The notes: generated by a model from the sequence alone, not told the origin. A DNA stretch of 64,000 bases from Burkholderiales bacterium (GCA_027487815.1 JAIYCW010000039.1:1-64000), one strand, 5' to 3'. Numbered from the stretch's first letter, positions 8,310 through 16,442 are shown. Numbers and translations are program-made.

Positions 8310-9065
8310 ATGGCCAAAAAATCTTCTGGTGGATTTCCCGGTATCCCCACTCTGGGCACCTTGAGCACCATGCTGGACTCGGTGGACTTCGTCAAAAAAG
8401 CCTGGTCGACCTTCAACCTGCCCACCAGCTTTGCGCCCACCATGGATGTGGAGGAGCTTGATAAGAGGATTGCAGATTTGAAGGCCGTGGAGCAATGGCT
8501 CAACGTCAACCTGAGCATGTTGCGCGGCACGATTCAAGGGCTTGAAATTCAGCGCGGCACACTGGCTGCAGTCAAGGCTTTCGGTAAAGCCGTGGTGCCC
8601 GAGACTGGCGGTAAAGCACAAGTCGCGCGCGAGGTGCCCAACTATTTTCCAACCCCGCCTGTCGCTGAGCCAGCCCCTGCGCCCGAGCCGCAATCACCAG
8701 CAATTGAGCCCGCGCCTCGCAAGAGTAAAGCGGGCAAGGCAGGCAAAGCCTCGTTATCTGGAGCGGCCTCTTTGCCAGGTGCGCTGGCTGGTGCGGCGAG
8801 TCAGGTTGTGAATCCGGGCGCGTGGTGGAATTTGTTGCAAAGCCAATTCAATCAAGTCGCGCAGGCAGCTATGTCGGGCAGTGGGCTGAGTGACAAGGCA
8901 CTCAAAGCGGCCTCGGCCACCAAGGCGGCCGTAAAGGGCAAAGCGAAAGCTGCGGCTAGCCCTGACACCGCAAAAGGTACTACGAAGCGCGCGAGCAAGA
9001 GCGCGGCCAAGGCCACCCCGACAGCAGCCTCCAAGCGTCGCACCCGCGCGACCAGCGGGCGCTAA
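8310..9065 (+). CDS. phaM: PhaM-type polyhydroxyalkanoate granule regulatory protein
   Basis: A 251-residue protein with the two-part layout of Cupriavidus PhaM, which activates PHA synthase and ties granules to the nucleoid. The N-terminal part has [12 protein letters not shown] and a helical stretch with [20 protein letters not shown] (about residues 57-76). A Pro-rich linker follows ([16 protein letters not shown]). The C-terminal 60 residues are a histone-H1-like Lys/Ala/Thr tail ([15 protein letters not shown]), suited to DNA binding. No PHA synthase or depolymerase is in the window, so this gene sits apart from the phaCAB genes. Confidence 0.85.
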   Translation: MAKKSSGGFPGIPTLGTLSTMLDSVDFVKKAWSTFNLPTSFAPTMDVEELDKRIADLKAVEQWLNVNLSMLRGTIQGLEIQRGTLAAVKAFGKAVVPETGGKAQVAREVPNYFPTPPVAEPAPAPEPQSPAIEPAPRKSKAGKAGKASLSGAASLPGALAGAASQVVNPGAWWNLLQSQFNQVAQAAMSGSGLSDKALKAASATKAAVKGKAKAAASPDTAKGTTKRASKSAAKATPTAASKRRTRATSGR

Positions 9066-9066
9066 C

Positions 9067-10299
9067 ATGACCGAAGGATCAGCGAGCAAAGCACCCTCAG
9101 TCGCACCATTTGCCTGCGGGCATGCCACCCATAGCGACTGGCGCATGGCCTGCGAAATAGTCTGCGCACAAATTGGTGCCCCGCAATTGGCCGAGCCCGT
9201 TAGCCCAAAAGCTGGCTTGGGGCTGTTGTATGTCACGCCTGCTCTGGCCGATCATATGGCGCAGATTGAATCGATGCTGCGCGAGCGCACTGGCATTGAG
9301 GTGTGGGCAGGCGGTGTCGGGCAAGGGGTGTGTGCAGGCGTGGCTGAATATCGGGATGAGCCCGCGCTCGCCGTGTTGTTGCTAGATATTGAACCCGGGC
9401 AGTTCAGGTTGTTTTCCGGGCGCTCGCGCTTGCCTGACCCCGGCGTGTTGCTGTCGGCTCATCAAGGCCAGGCGCATACCGCATTGGTGCATGTTGACCC
9501 CAGCACTCAAGATCTGCCTGATGTGTTGCGCGAATTGGCGCAACGCGTGGCCACAGGCTTTCTATTTGGCGGTGTGGTGCACCATGAAGAGGGCATGCAA
9601 TCCTCGCACTTCTCCAGCAGCCCCTTGGCGGGCGGCCTGTCGGGCATCGCATTTACCGATGAAGTGCGGCTCTTGAGCCGGGTCACGCAAGGCTGCCGGC
9701 CACTGGCTCGTGAGCATCGCATCACCAAATGCCGCTCGCACTTCATTGAAGCGCTGGATCATCGCCCCGCACTCGATGTGTTGCTGGAAGATCTTGGTGT
9801 GGAGCCCGAAGTGCGGCAATCGCGAGATGGCGAAGCACTGTTGCGCGCCTTGCCTCGCGAGAAATTGCGCGAGGGATTGCTGGTGGGGTTTGCCCCTCGC
9901 CATGTGGATCATGGCCTGGGATTTGGCGACTATCAGGTGCGCAACCTCATGGGCATTGATCCGCAAAATCGCGTGCTGGCTGTGGGCGCCTATCCCGAGG
10001 TGGATGAGCGCGCCGTGTTTTGCACACGCGATGGAAAAACTGCGCGCAGTGACCTCATTCGCATTTGCGCGGAGCTGCGCGAGGAAGTGGAGTCCGAAGG
10101 GCTCACGATTCGTGGCGCGGTGTATTTCTCATGCGTGGCGCGTGGCCAGCATTTGTTTGGCAGCCAGGGTGCAGAGCTAGAGATCATTCGCCACAATTTG
10201 GGCGAAGTGCCATTGGTGGGCCTGTTTGCCAATGGCGAAATCGCACGCGACAAACTCTATGGTTATACCGGGGTGTTGAGTTTGTTTGTGGGGGCGTAA
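9067..10299 (+). CDS. FIST domain sensory protein
   Basis: A 410-residue soluble protein with FIST_N and FIST_C domains, a predicted small-ligand sensor found near signalling genes. FIST_N covers about residues 25-200 (GLGLLYVTPALADHM; VATGFLFGGVVHHEEG; SPLAGGLSGIAF). FIST_C covers about 215-400 (YQVRNLMGIDPQNRVLAVG; GAVYFSCVARGQHLFG; VPLVGLFANGEIA). No kinase or cyclase domain is attached. It begins one base after the phaM stop, so the two share a transcript. Confidence 0.9.
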   Translation: MTEGSASKAPSVAPFACGHATHSDWRMACEIVCAQIGAPQLAEPVSPKAGLGLLYVTPALADHMAQIESMLRERTGIEVWAGGVGQGVCAGVAEYRDEPALAVLLLDIEPGQFRLFSGRSRLPDPGVLLSAHQGQAHTALVHVDPSTQDLPDVLRELAQRVATGFLFGGVVHHEEGMQSSHFSSSPLAGGLSGIAFTDEVRLLSRVTQGCRPLAREHRITKCRSHFIEALDHRPALDVLLEDLGVEPEVRQSRDGEALLRALPREKLREGLLVGFAPRHVDHGLGFGDYQVRNLMGIDPQNRVLAVGAYPEVDERAVFCTRDGKTARSDLIRICAELREEVESEGLTIRGAVYFSCVARGQHLFGSQGAELEIIRHNLGEVPLVGLFANGEIARDKLYGYTGVLSLFVGA

Positions 10300-10340
10300 G
10301 GCGCCCGGGGCGGAGAACCCCCATGACTGGCCCTATTAGA

Positions 10341-10386
10341 AAAGGTCTTGATTTGTGTCCATAAAGGTCTTAATATATGGTCATAA
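10341..10386 (+). repeat. Two tandem 22-bp operator-like repeats
   Basis: AAAGGTCTTGATTTGTGTCC and AAAGGTCTTAATATATGGTC begin at 10341 and 10363, exactly 22 bases (two helical turns) apart, and both end in CATAA. They match at about 17 of 22 positions. They lie just upstream of the antitoxin start at 10409 and are probably its autoregulatory operators. Confidence 0.55.
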
Positions 10387-10408
10387 TAGGCCAATGTTGG
10401 AGCAAATC

Positions 10409-10696
10409 ATGGCGTGGAACATCGCACAGGCCAAGCAGCAGTTTTCCGAACTTGTGCGCATGAGTGTTGAGGAACCGCAGGCTATTTACAACCGTGATCG
10501 GGCCGTAGCCACCGTAGTGAGCGCGCAAGAATATGAAGAATTTGTGCAGTGGCGGCAAACGATGCGCCGTGTTTCATTGCTCGACCAATTTGAGCGCGGC
10601 CGGCTAGTCTTTGCTGAAGCATTCGGTCAGCTTGATGACCCGCTACCGCTCATGGATCGCTCGTCTTTACAGCGTGTAGATCCATTCAGCCAGTGA
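10409..10696 (+). CDS. Phd/YefM-family antitoxin
   Basis: A 95-residue antitoxin. MAWNIAQAKQQFSELV and AIYNRDRAVATVVSAQEYEE form the Phd/YefM N-terminal fold; the C-terminus (DQFERGRLVFAEAF) is the toxin-binding part. Start at 10409 was chosen because TTGGAGC stands 8 bases upstream; an ATG at 10394 is the alternative. The VapC-type gene follows by 25 bases. Confidence 0.85.
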   Translation: MAWNIAQAKQQFSELVRMSVEEPQAIYNRDRAVATVVSAQEYEEFVQWRQTMRRVSLLDQFERGRLVFAEAFGQLDDPLPLMDRSSLQRVDPFSQ

Positions 10697-10721
10697 TGCA
10701 AACTCAGCAACCTTGCTGGCC

Positions 10722-11123
10722 ATGCAGCTAGTCGACACCAATATCATCAGCGAGCTCGTCAAGCCGCAACCGAACCGGGGGGTGCTTGAGTGGCTGAGTC
10801 AGCGCCAGCGACTATCTTCTCGGCTTACCTTGTCCGCAATATCCGCTGATGAAATAGCTTTCGGCGTTCAGCGAAGGCCAACCGCGAGTCTTCTTGCTTG
10901 GTTCGATGAGTTCATGCAAACCCATGAAGTGCTTCCGATCACTGGTGAGATCGGTCGACGTGCCGGTGAATTGCGGGCGCAATTGCAAGCGAAAGGGCAA
11001 GCGCGATCCCAGGCGGACATGCTGATCGCAGCGACGGCTCAAGTCCATCAACTTTGCATTGTGACCCGAAATGTTCGCGACTTTGAAAACTGTGGGGTGG
11101 CTTTGCTTAACCCATTCTCTTAA
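10722..11123 (+). CDS. vapC: VapC-family PIN toxin
   Basis: A 133-residue PIN-domain RNase. The acidic metal-binding residues are all visible: LVDTNIISELV, SADEIAFG, ARSQADMLIAAT and TRNVRDFE. It follows a Phd-type antitoxin in the usual order. The start MQLVDTN at 10722 matches family N-termini; a TTG at 10713 is upstream in frame. The target RNA cannot be told from the sequence. Confidence 0.9.
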   Translation: MQLVDTNIISELVKPQPNRGVLEWLSQRQRLSSRLTLSAISADEIAFGVQRRPTASLLAWFDEFMQTHEVLPITGEIGRRAGELRAQLQAKGQARSQADMLIAATAQVHQLCIVTRNVRDFENCGVALLNPFS

Positions 11124-11256
11124 GAGTCTTGGAAGCTACAACATTAACTTGGATGGTTTTGCAGCCATCGCATGGTCAACTCAATAGAGCGGTCAGCTTG
11201 CCGTCACGCAGGTTCGAGGATACGATGTCATTGTTCCTACATATCGCGTGAACATT

Positions 11257-11598
11257 ATGCAAACCGTCAATGTACGCCAACTGAAAAATAATCCGTCGGA
11301 AGCCTTGCGCGAGGCTAAAGAAGATATGGTCATGGTCATGAATCGTGATCAACCCACCGCTGTTTTGGTGGGGCTCGAGTTGCTCGCGGGCAAAGCCGAT
11401 CTTCCACGGATCCGCTACGCCATGGCTTTAAGCATGTTCAAGGACAAAACGCTGTCCATTACGGCGGCCGCGAAATTTGCGGGCAAACCGCTCGGCGAGA
11501 TGCTAAGTCTCGTTTCACAAGCAGGCATCCCTGTGGTGGACTATTCCCCCTCAGAGCTTGATCAGGAGCTTGCCAACTCCATTGCTTTTGAGCGTTGA
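11257..11598 (+). CDS. Antitoxin with Phd-like N-terminus and UPF0175 C-terminus
   Basis: A 113-residue protein with two parts. Residues 1-50 (MQTVNVRQLKNNPSEALREA; VMVMNRDQPTAVLVG) resemble Phd/YefM antitoxins. Residues 58-110 (MFKDKTLSITAAAKFAGKPL; GIPVVDYSPSELDQEL) match UPF0175, an antitoxin family usually paired with DUF3368 toxins, exactly as here. The downstream toxin overlaps it by four bases (TTGA). No clear ribosome site precedes the ATG; a GTG at 11248 is the alternative. Confidence 0.8.
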   Translation: MQTVNVRQLKNNPSEALREAKEDMVMVMNRDQPTAVLVGLELLAGKADLPRIRYAMALSMFKDKTLSITAAAKFAGKPLGEMLSLVSQAGIPVVDYSPSELDQELANSIAFER

Positions 11599-12143
11599 AC
11601 ACCCCAAAAGTGGTGCGCCTGCCCACCCAGGCAGTGATTGCAGACGCAGGGCCATTAATTGCCTTTGCGCGCCTGGATCGGCTGGAGATCCTGCATCGCT
11701 TGTATGGCAGCGTGATCGTACCCTCTGCAGTCTGGGCTGAGGTCACCTCGCCAAGAGCTTTTGACGATGTTCAAGCTCTGCAGACTGCTCAAACCAAAGC
11801 CTGGCTGGACCTTGCAGCTGACGAGCCCATTGAAGACCTCGGCCCATCAAGCGCACTGTGGATGATCGATCCCGGAGAGCGTGCCGCCATCATGCTCGCT
11901 TTGAAGGCTCAACAACAAGGCATCGAAGCGCTCCTGATCCTGGACGATGCCGCAGCCAGACAAAGTGCCAGCATATTTGGCCTGCAGCTCATCGGAACAC
12001 TGGGCATCCTGATGCGAGCCAAAGCAAAGGGGCTGATCGAGGAAGTTGTGCCGCTTGCGCTCCAGCTGAGACGATCGGGCTACTACTTTTCCGATGCACT
12101 TTTGTCCGCCGTGGCTGCGCGCATGAGCGAGACTTTGCGATAG
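11595..12143 (+). CDS. DUF3368 PIN-like toxin
   Basis: A 182-residue PIN-like nuclease of the DUF3368 family. Acidic residues appear in VIADAGPLIAFARL, VWAEVTS, PGERAAIML and LILDDAAAR. The remainder, LIGTLGILMRAKAKGLI, is the usual family segment. The TTG start overlaps the upstream TGA stop (TTGA, 11595-11598); a GTG at 11610 is an alternative. It forms a TA pair with the UPF0175 antitoxin. Confidence 0.85.
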   Translation: MNTPKVVRLPTQAVIADAGPLIAFARLDRLEILHRLYGSVIVPSAVWAEVTSPRAFDDVQALQTAQTKAWLDLAADEPIEDLGPSSALWMIDPGERAAIMLALKAQQQGIEALLILDDAAARQSASIFGLQLIGTLGILMRAKAKGLIEEVVPLALQLRRSGYYFSDALLSAVAARMSETLR

Positions 12144-12276
12144 TCGCTCTTTGCCCCCGTTGCCAAACCCAAAGGTGCCGTTGCTTGGTCACGCATCAAG
12201 CATTTGCAAGGAAAAATCGCCCAGTGCAATGGGTGGCGATTTAACTCCTCCGCACAACGGGCACTCAGCTTGCATT

Positions 12277-12536
12277 TTCGCAGCGCTTGACGAAGCCTTC
12301 AGCGCGCTGAAAGTGACCCAGCATCCCGATAAAACCTGTATTGGTCCGATCGCGCGCGGATTTGATTTCCTGGGGTACGCGTTCTCGCGCGGGCCAACCG
12401 GGCTTACGCACCTCAGACTCGCACACCAAACGCTGCACAATCACGTGTTACGACTCTGCTTGTTGAGCAAGAGAAAACGGCACCCTTAGGTGCCGCTTGT
12501 CTGGAAGCCTATGTAACCCGCTGGCAGCGATGGTGA
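12277..12536 (+). pseudogene. Reverse transcriptase C-terminal remnant, frameshifted
   Basis: The fragment reads LKVTQHPDKTCIG, then RGFDFLGYAFS, typical of the fingers/thumb end of group II intron-like bacterial reverse transcriptases. After about 12455 the homology moves to another frame, giving LLVEQEKTAPLGAACLEAYV and TRWQRW before a stop at 12534. The catalytic YADD part and everything upstream is missing. This is a truncated, frameshifted relic of a mobile retroelement. Confidence 0.75.
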
Positions 12537-12555
12537 CAAGCCGGGTTACGTGGCG

Positions 12556-13212
12556 TTACGCTGTTGCTGGTTGATGTGAACTACGCTTGCGCCTTGCCAC
12601 CAACGCCGCTGCGCCTAGACCTAGCCCAATAAGGGGCAAGGTCGCGGGAAGGGGGACGGGAGCGGATGCGGCAGGCGACCACAAGGCCCAAACAGACGAA
12701 CCATCGTCAACCGAATCAAGTGACGTGAACTGTAAAACTCCAATGCCAGAGTCATCCACGACCCCGTTAAACGCCACAGAAGCAAAAACCCCATCCGACC
12801 GCACGACAAACGGCGAGAGGGCGAGACAAACGGCGCCACCCTCGGAGCACCCCATGGTTGACCCCGGCACCGTATCGAAAGAGCCCGATGACCCATTCAC
12901 GAGCACCTGATCAAGCAACGCCTGAGACGCAAGCCGAGCAGACGATAAAGTCGTAAAGAAAAAGTCAGACGTGGAATCACAACCAAAAAACAACGCGACG
13001 CATGTGCCGTCAACGAACCGCACATCATACGAGGTCCCGTCAACGTTAACGTTATTCGCACCGGTAAGCTTGCCATCAACCACCAACAACTCCACGGCGG
13101 CCGAGGCCGGGCTGACCATTACGCCGAATGACAAACCAAGGGCGGCGCCCAGCAAGGCGGCGCGGCGTGCAAAGACTTGCCGGATGTTGCGTGAAAAGAA
13201 ACCTGTGAACAT
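12556..13212 (-). CDS. PEP-CTERM (VPLPA) sorted exported protein
   Basis: A 218-residue protein with a signal peptide (ALLGAALGLSFGVMVSPASA) and a C-terminal sorting signal: VPLPATLPLIGLGLGAAAL, then the basic cluster ARRKR. This is the VPLPA variant of PEP-CTERM, recognised by an exosortase/EpsH protease. The middle is Ser/Asp/Val-rich with four cysteines and no recognised domain. No exosortase gene is in the window. Confidence 0.85.
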   Translation of the reverse strand: MFTGFFSRNIRQVFARRAALLGAALGLSFGVMVSPASAAVELLVVDGKLTGANNVNVDGTSYDVRFVDGTCVALFFGCDSTSDFFFTTLSSARLASQALLDQVLVNGSSGSFDTVPGSTMGCSEGGAVCLALSPFVVRSDGVFASVAFNGVVDDSGIGVLQFTSLDSVDDGSSVWALWSPAASAPVPLPATLPLIGLGLGAAALVARRKRSSHQPATA

Positions 13213-13244
13213 GACGTTTCAAAAGTCATCTTGCACAAACGAGC

Positions 13245-13370
13245 TCACACAGCTTCTAGCTCTGGCTTACTTTTAGCAGGAGCCTTGGCCATGTTGATGC
13301 GGATAGAAATACTCAGCCAAACATCAAGAAGGTCTATTTCGGCTTGAGGGGATTTGAGAAGCTTACGCAT
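13245..13370 (-). pseudogene. Truncated ParE toxin
   Basis: A 41-residue frame starting MRKLLKSPQAEIDLLDVWL, which is the ParE N-terminus, then an unrelated tail ending ELEAV. ParE is normally about 95-100 residues, so the catalytic/gyrase-binding part is gone. It overlaps the parD stop by 8 bases, the normal antitoxin-toxin junction. The truncation falls near the boundary with the PEP-CTERM gene. Confidence 0.75.
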
Positions 13371-13614
13371 CCAACCTCGCGCGTTTACGGGCTTTTAGGA
13401 TGATTTCCTTCATATCGAGGGGGGTTGAGGGGCCGCTATTTTCCCCTGCGATGATGGCTTGCCGTAATGCCTCAACGCGGCGCTCATGTTCTTCCAGGAG
13501 CCGCAGCCCCTGGCGGATCACCTCGCTGGCCGACCCATAGCGGCCTTCGCTCATTTGTGCAGCAATAAACTTCTCGAAGTGATCCCCGATCACAATGCTG
13601 GTGCTTTTTGACAT
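13363..13614 (-). CDS. parD: ParD-family antitoxin, orphaned
   Basis: An 83-residue ribbon-helix-helix antitoxin: SIVIGDHFEKFIAAQMSEGR and YGSASEVIRQGLRLLEEHE are ParD hallmarks. It is full length, but its partner downstream is a truncated ParE, so it probably survives as an orphan repressor or anti-addiction factor. An inverted repeat directly before the start is a likely operator. Confidence 0.9.
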   Translation of the reverse strand: MSKSTSIVIGDHFEKFIAAQMSEGRYGSASEVIRQGLRLLEEHERRVEALRQAIIAGENSGPSTPLDMKEIILKARKRARLDA

Positions 13615-13616
13615 AC

Positions 13617-13650
13617 GGTATTTTCCTTTCCGGCCTTACCAAAAAATACC
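13617..13650 (-). promoter_or_regulatory. Inverted repeat before parD
   Basis: GGTATTTT (13617-13624) and AAAATACC (13643-13650) are exact reverse complements separated by 18 bases, ending two bases from the parD start codon. It fits an autoregulatory ParD operator. Confidence 0.45.
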
Positions 13651-13834
13651 ATTTAATAGTATCTCAAAGCAAGGATCTGACCGCCTCCAAGACTGATCAA
13701 TTCATACAACCCTCCAAACACCATAACGACGCAAGTCATTCAGGACTTACCGACGCATTCGTAGGGTTACCCGGACGCGCACTAGTGATCCAAGGCAGAG
13801 CCATCGCCAACGAAAGCTACCCTACCCTCACTAG

Positions 13835-13951
13835 ATCGCAGGTTGCAAATTTATGCTCACAAACGATCGTGGCTTTGCCTCGATCGAATCGCTGGAAGTG
13901 ATCTATTTGGGCGATCTCGAAAGCTGGAAATACATGCTTACGCTGGGCTAA
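13835..13951 (+). pseudogene. C-terminal remnant of a PIN-domain toxin
   Basis: A short open stretch after a stop reads IAGCKFMLTNDRGF then LEVIYLGDLESW. The G-x-x-F-LTND-R-x(n)-LEV pattern is the end of many PIN toxins, carrying their last acidic residue. Nothing upstream continues the domain. I see no other gene in 13615-13834. Confidence 0.5.
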
Positions 13952-13955
13952 GAAC

Positions 13956-14372
13956 TTACTCAACCAACACGGTGTTCAGACCCAGCCGCTTAGCCGCATC
14001 GGATTGGCGTTTGGCACCAGTCACGAAATAATCCACTGAAAGCGTTGCAGCGCATGCCACATGAATGGCATCCATGCCGCGCAAAGCCGAAGTCTCCAAG
14101 CACTGGATCGCCTTGTGAATGACGTTGGCGTCCAAATCACAAATCGCCACATCCACCACATCGTTGATCAAATCGCTCTTAACACTTTGATACTGCGATG
14201 CATTCAAACGGCCTTCACGCACCAATCGATTCATTGCAGAGACGATTTCCGGAAGCGCTATCGAGGACAGCAAGAGCTCATCGGCTTTATCGCACCACTG
14301 CAGCACTTCATCTGTGCCGTGCTCTGCCAAATAGCGTTTGGCAAATGCTGAAGAGTCGAAAAAAATCCGCAC
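13956..14372 (-). CDS. vapC: VapC-family PIN toxin
   Basis: A 138-residue PIN protein. FFDSSAFAKRYLAE, IALPEIVSAMNRL and LRGMDAIHVACA supply the acidic triad and the conserved D-A-I-H-V-A segment; DYFVTGAKRQ stands where a fourth acidic residue often lies. GTG start at 14372 overlaps the TAG of the antitoxin gene by one base (TAGTG), so the pair is coupled. Confidence 0.85.
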   Translation of the reverse strand: MRIFFDSSAFAKRYLAEHGTDEVLQWCDKADELLLSSIALPEIVSAMNRLVREGRLNASQYQSVKSDLINDVVDVAICDLDANVIHKAIQCLETSALRGMDAIHVACAATLSVDYFVTGAKRQSDAAKRLGLNTVLVE

Positions 14373-14632
14373 TATCGAGGAGCCTTGGTCTTTTTTGTTT
14401 TGCGGATGTTAGGTTCATCGCGCTCTTCAATAATCAGGCGACTTAAGCTAGCACCGCTGACCACAAGCGGCGTGGCCTTTCGGCGCTTCCAGGAAGGCAG
14501 GATTGGCGCGATAGGGACGATGTCAGCGATGGGCTTGCCATTGCGCAAGATCCGAACGGTTTCCCCCGCTTCAACGTGGTCGAAGAACTGCTTTGCGTTG
14601 TTGCGAAGTTCCGTAAATGCCACCTCTCTCAT
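14372..14632 (-). CDS. Phd/YefM-family antitoxin
   Basis: An 86-residue antitoxin. MREVAFTELRNNAKQFFDHV, GETVRILRNGKPIADIVPI and a long basic C-terminal tail (RKTKKTKAPR) are seen. The start at 14632 matches family N-termini; the open frame runs on upstream to 14824 but that part is not homologous. It is the upstream partner of the PIN toxin. Confidence 0.85.
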   Translation of the reverse strand: MREVAFTELRNNAKQFFDHVEAGETVRILRNGKPIADIVPIAPILPSWKRRKATPLVVSGASLSRLIIEERDEPNIRKTKKTKAPR

Positions 14633-14680
14633 CTTTACCTCCCGGCGAATTGATAGGACTGTTCCGCATTGTACAGATCT

Positions 14681-14700
14681 ATGTGCATTAGCATGTGCAT
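14681..14700. repeat. Direct repeat ATGTGCAT upstream of the antitoxin
   Basis: ATGTGCAT occurs at 14681-14688 and 14693-14700, 12 bases apart, about 50-70 bases upstream of the antitoxin start on the minus strand, next to a TGTACA. It may be an operator. I see nothing else in 14701-14876. Confidence 0.3.
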
Positions 14701-14876
14701 TTCCAAGCCAACCTGCCCCGACCTGCGGAGCGGCGCGCGCACTTAACTCGGCCCAAGCAGGTCTTACGTCAGCTTTGGCTTGATTTGCTATTTCAATATT
14801 CAATCTTGAAACAGCAAACCTCATGTGTTTCGATCAAGCCGCCCAGGGATGGAGCTCTCACATGCGGCAGTCGGGC

Positions 14877-15045
14877 CTAACGGCGCTTACGCCAATAGCC
14901 TGGCTTTCGGCTAAAACTTGCAACGGCCATAACCACAAGCTCTGAATTCGTTTCAAAATGCGTCAAGGAAAACTTGAAGCCTTTTGGGAACACTCTTCAA
15001 ATTTTTCTCTGCCTCGGCCTCAGGATGATACCTATGGGACTTCAC
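14877..15045 (-). pseudogene. RelE/ParE-family toxin with internal deletion and frameshift
   Basis: The N-terminal piece (14953-15045, GTG start) reads KSHRYHPEAEAEKNLKSV and stops after 30 residues. The C-terminal piece (14877-14951), in another frame, reads ELVVMAVASFSRKPGYWRKR before a stop, which is the end of RelE/ParE toxins. About 40 central residues are missing. The start overlaps the stop of an antitoxin remnant, the normal arrangement for this pair. Confidence 0.75.
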
Positions 15046-15155
15046 TTAAGCAGTTTTCTGGCCTTAGCATAAACATCTTCAGAAGGAATCAGGGCAACTG
15101 AACCACTTTCAACCTCTGCAACCCTTCTGGACAGCTCCGCCTCCGAGGAATTCGC
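15042..15155 (-). pseudogene. Addiction-module antitoxin remnant (Unstab_antitox type)
   Basis: Thirty-seven residues, AELSRRVAEVESGSVALIPS followed by EDVYAKARKLLK, match the C-terminal half of the putative addiction module component family. A stop codon immediately precedes them and no start is present, so the 5' half has been lost. It directly precedes the broken RelE/ParE toxin. Confidence 0.7.
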
Positions 15156-15197
15156 TTATGCTAATCCAGTCGGGAATATCAACGTGCGATGACCACG

Positions 15198-16442
15198 TTA
15201 GTGCTTTGCGGATGCTTTTTCGTAAGCCTTCACCCGCCTAACCCACCAAGCCGCAATCAAGGTGAGCACCACAGCGATATAGCCCAACACATCATAGTGT
15301 TGCAGCTGACCGGCTGCGTTGCGGGTAATGATTAGGCCACCCACAAAAGCCGCGAGCGAAGTGGTGAGGGATTGAATCGATCCATGCAGACTCATGAAAG
15401 TGCCGCGCAGTGCGGGCTGGGCCGCTTGGGTCATGATGGCCATGGTGGGAATGGTGCGCGCCGGGATCACCACAAAAAAGAGCGTCATGCAGATCAGCAC
15501 AAGCCAAAGCGGCATGGCTGGCAGGTTCGTTGTGAGAATAAACACTGGGATGGCAATCAACGCGATCCATTGATAGGCGCGGCGTGCGCCCACTCGATCT
15601 GTGAGCTTGCCGACCAGCCTGGAGCTAAACAAGGTGGCGATACCACCCACAAAATAAATCAGCGGCAACTCCTTTTCGGTGATCCCCACATTAACCACGT
15701 TATAGATGCTCACAAAGGGGATCACTACAAAAGACGACGACCACACCAAAAGCGCAAACAAATAGGCGCGCCGATGATTGACTTCGCGCAACACGGCAGC
15801 GATTGCAGCAAAAGGATGAATCGAGCCTGCTGCAACCTCGGGATCAATCCGTGCGGCTTGTGCCTGCAAATGCTCCGTCAATGAAGGCACCACACGCCAA
15901 ATGCAGATATAGATCACACCACTCAGCGCCAACAAAAAATAGAAGGGCGCATGCCAACCAAAATGGCTCGCAAAAAACAATCCTATCGGCAATCCCATCA
16001 CACTGGATACCGAGAACGCGGTGGCGATCACGGCAGCCGCCGCACCTCGCCTCTCAGCCGGAATCACATCGCCCAAGATTGTGTAGACCATCGCACCCAG
16101 CACGCCGCCACTTGCGCCCGAGATGAGCCGCGCGATGATCAAGGTGCGATAGCTCGGGGCCAGGGCGCAAGCCAGCAGCGCCAGCATGAATACCCCGAAA
16201 GCCACCAGTAGCACTCGACGCCGGTCAAACCGATCAATGAACAGCGCGGCTAATAGCCCGGCTGCTGCTGCCGAAAGGCTATAGGCCGAAACCAGGTAAC
16301 CCAGCTCGGAAGGCCCCACCAAAAAGGTGCGCATCAACACCGGCCCCAGCGGCGAGAGCACCATGAAGTCGGCAATCATGGTGAACTGAATCGCTGCAAG
16401 TGTCCAAAGCAGTTGGCGCTCGTGAGGGCGGGAAAGATTCAA
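15198..16442 (-). CDS. MFS transporter (drug:H+ antiporter-like)
   Basis: A 414-residue protein with 12 predicted membrane helices. The cytoplasmic loop DRFDRRRVLLVAFG after the second helix is the MFS signature A; GFSASGG-type motifs appear as ISGASGGVLGAMVY. The central loop carries LTEHLQAQAARIDPEVAAGS. The TTG start overlaps the photolyase TGA (TTGA, 16439-16442), so it is coupled to the photolyase. Substrate unknown; the context suggests a light- or oxidative-stress-linked efflux role. Confidence 0.85.
   Translation of the reverse strand: MNLSRPHERQLLWTLAAIQFTMIADFMVLSPLGPVLMRTFLVGPSELGYLVSAYSLSAAAAGLLAALFIDRFDRRRVLLVAFGVFMLALLACALAPSYRTLIIARLISGASGGVLGAMVYTILGDVIPAERRGAAAAVIATAFSVSSVMGLPIGLFFASHFGWHAPFYFLLALSGVIYICIWRVVPSLTEHLQAQAARIDPEVAAGSIHPFAAIAAVLREVNHRRAYLFALLVWSSSFVVIPFVSIYNVVNVGITEKELPLIYFVGGIATLFSSRLVGKLTDRVGARRAYQWIALIAIPVFILTTNLPAMPLWLVLICMTLFFVVIPARTIPTMAIMTQAAQPALRGTFMSLHGSIQSLTTSLAAFVGGLIITRNAAGQLQHYDVLGYIAVVLTLIAAWWVRRVKAYEKASAKH

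Noticed and set aside
14640-14870. Coding frames in the stretch upstream of the antitoxin
   Set aside because: Short frames exist on both strands but none has a ribosome site or recognisable residues.
14875-14881. GCCTAAC, a possible integron attC end, also at 63888-63894 just before the DUF2867 start
   Set aside because: No matching GTTRRRY partner with an attC-like fold was found at suitable distance, and no integrase gene is present.
13363-15155. Mobile genomic island with integrase
   Set aside because: No integrase, transposase, tRNA or attachment repeat was seen around the TA cluster.
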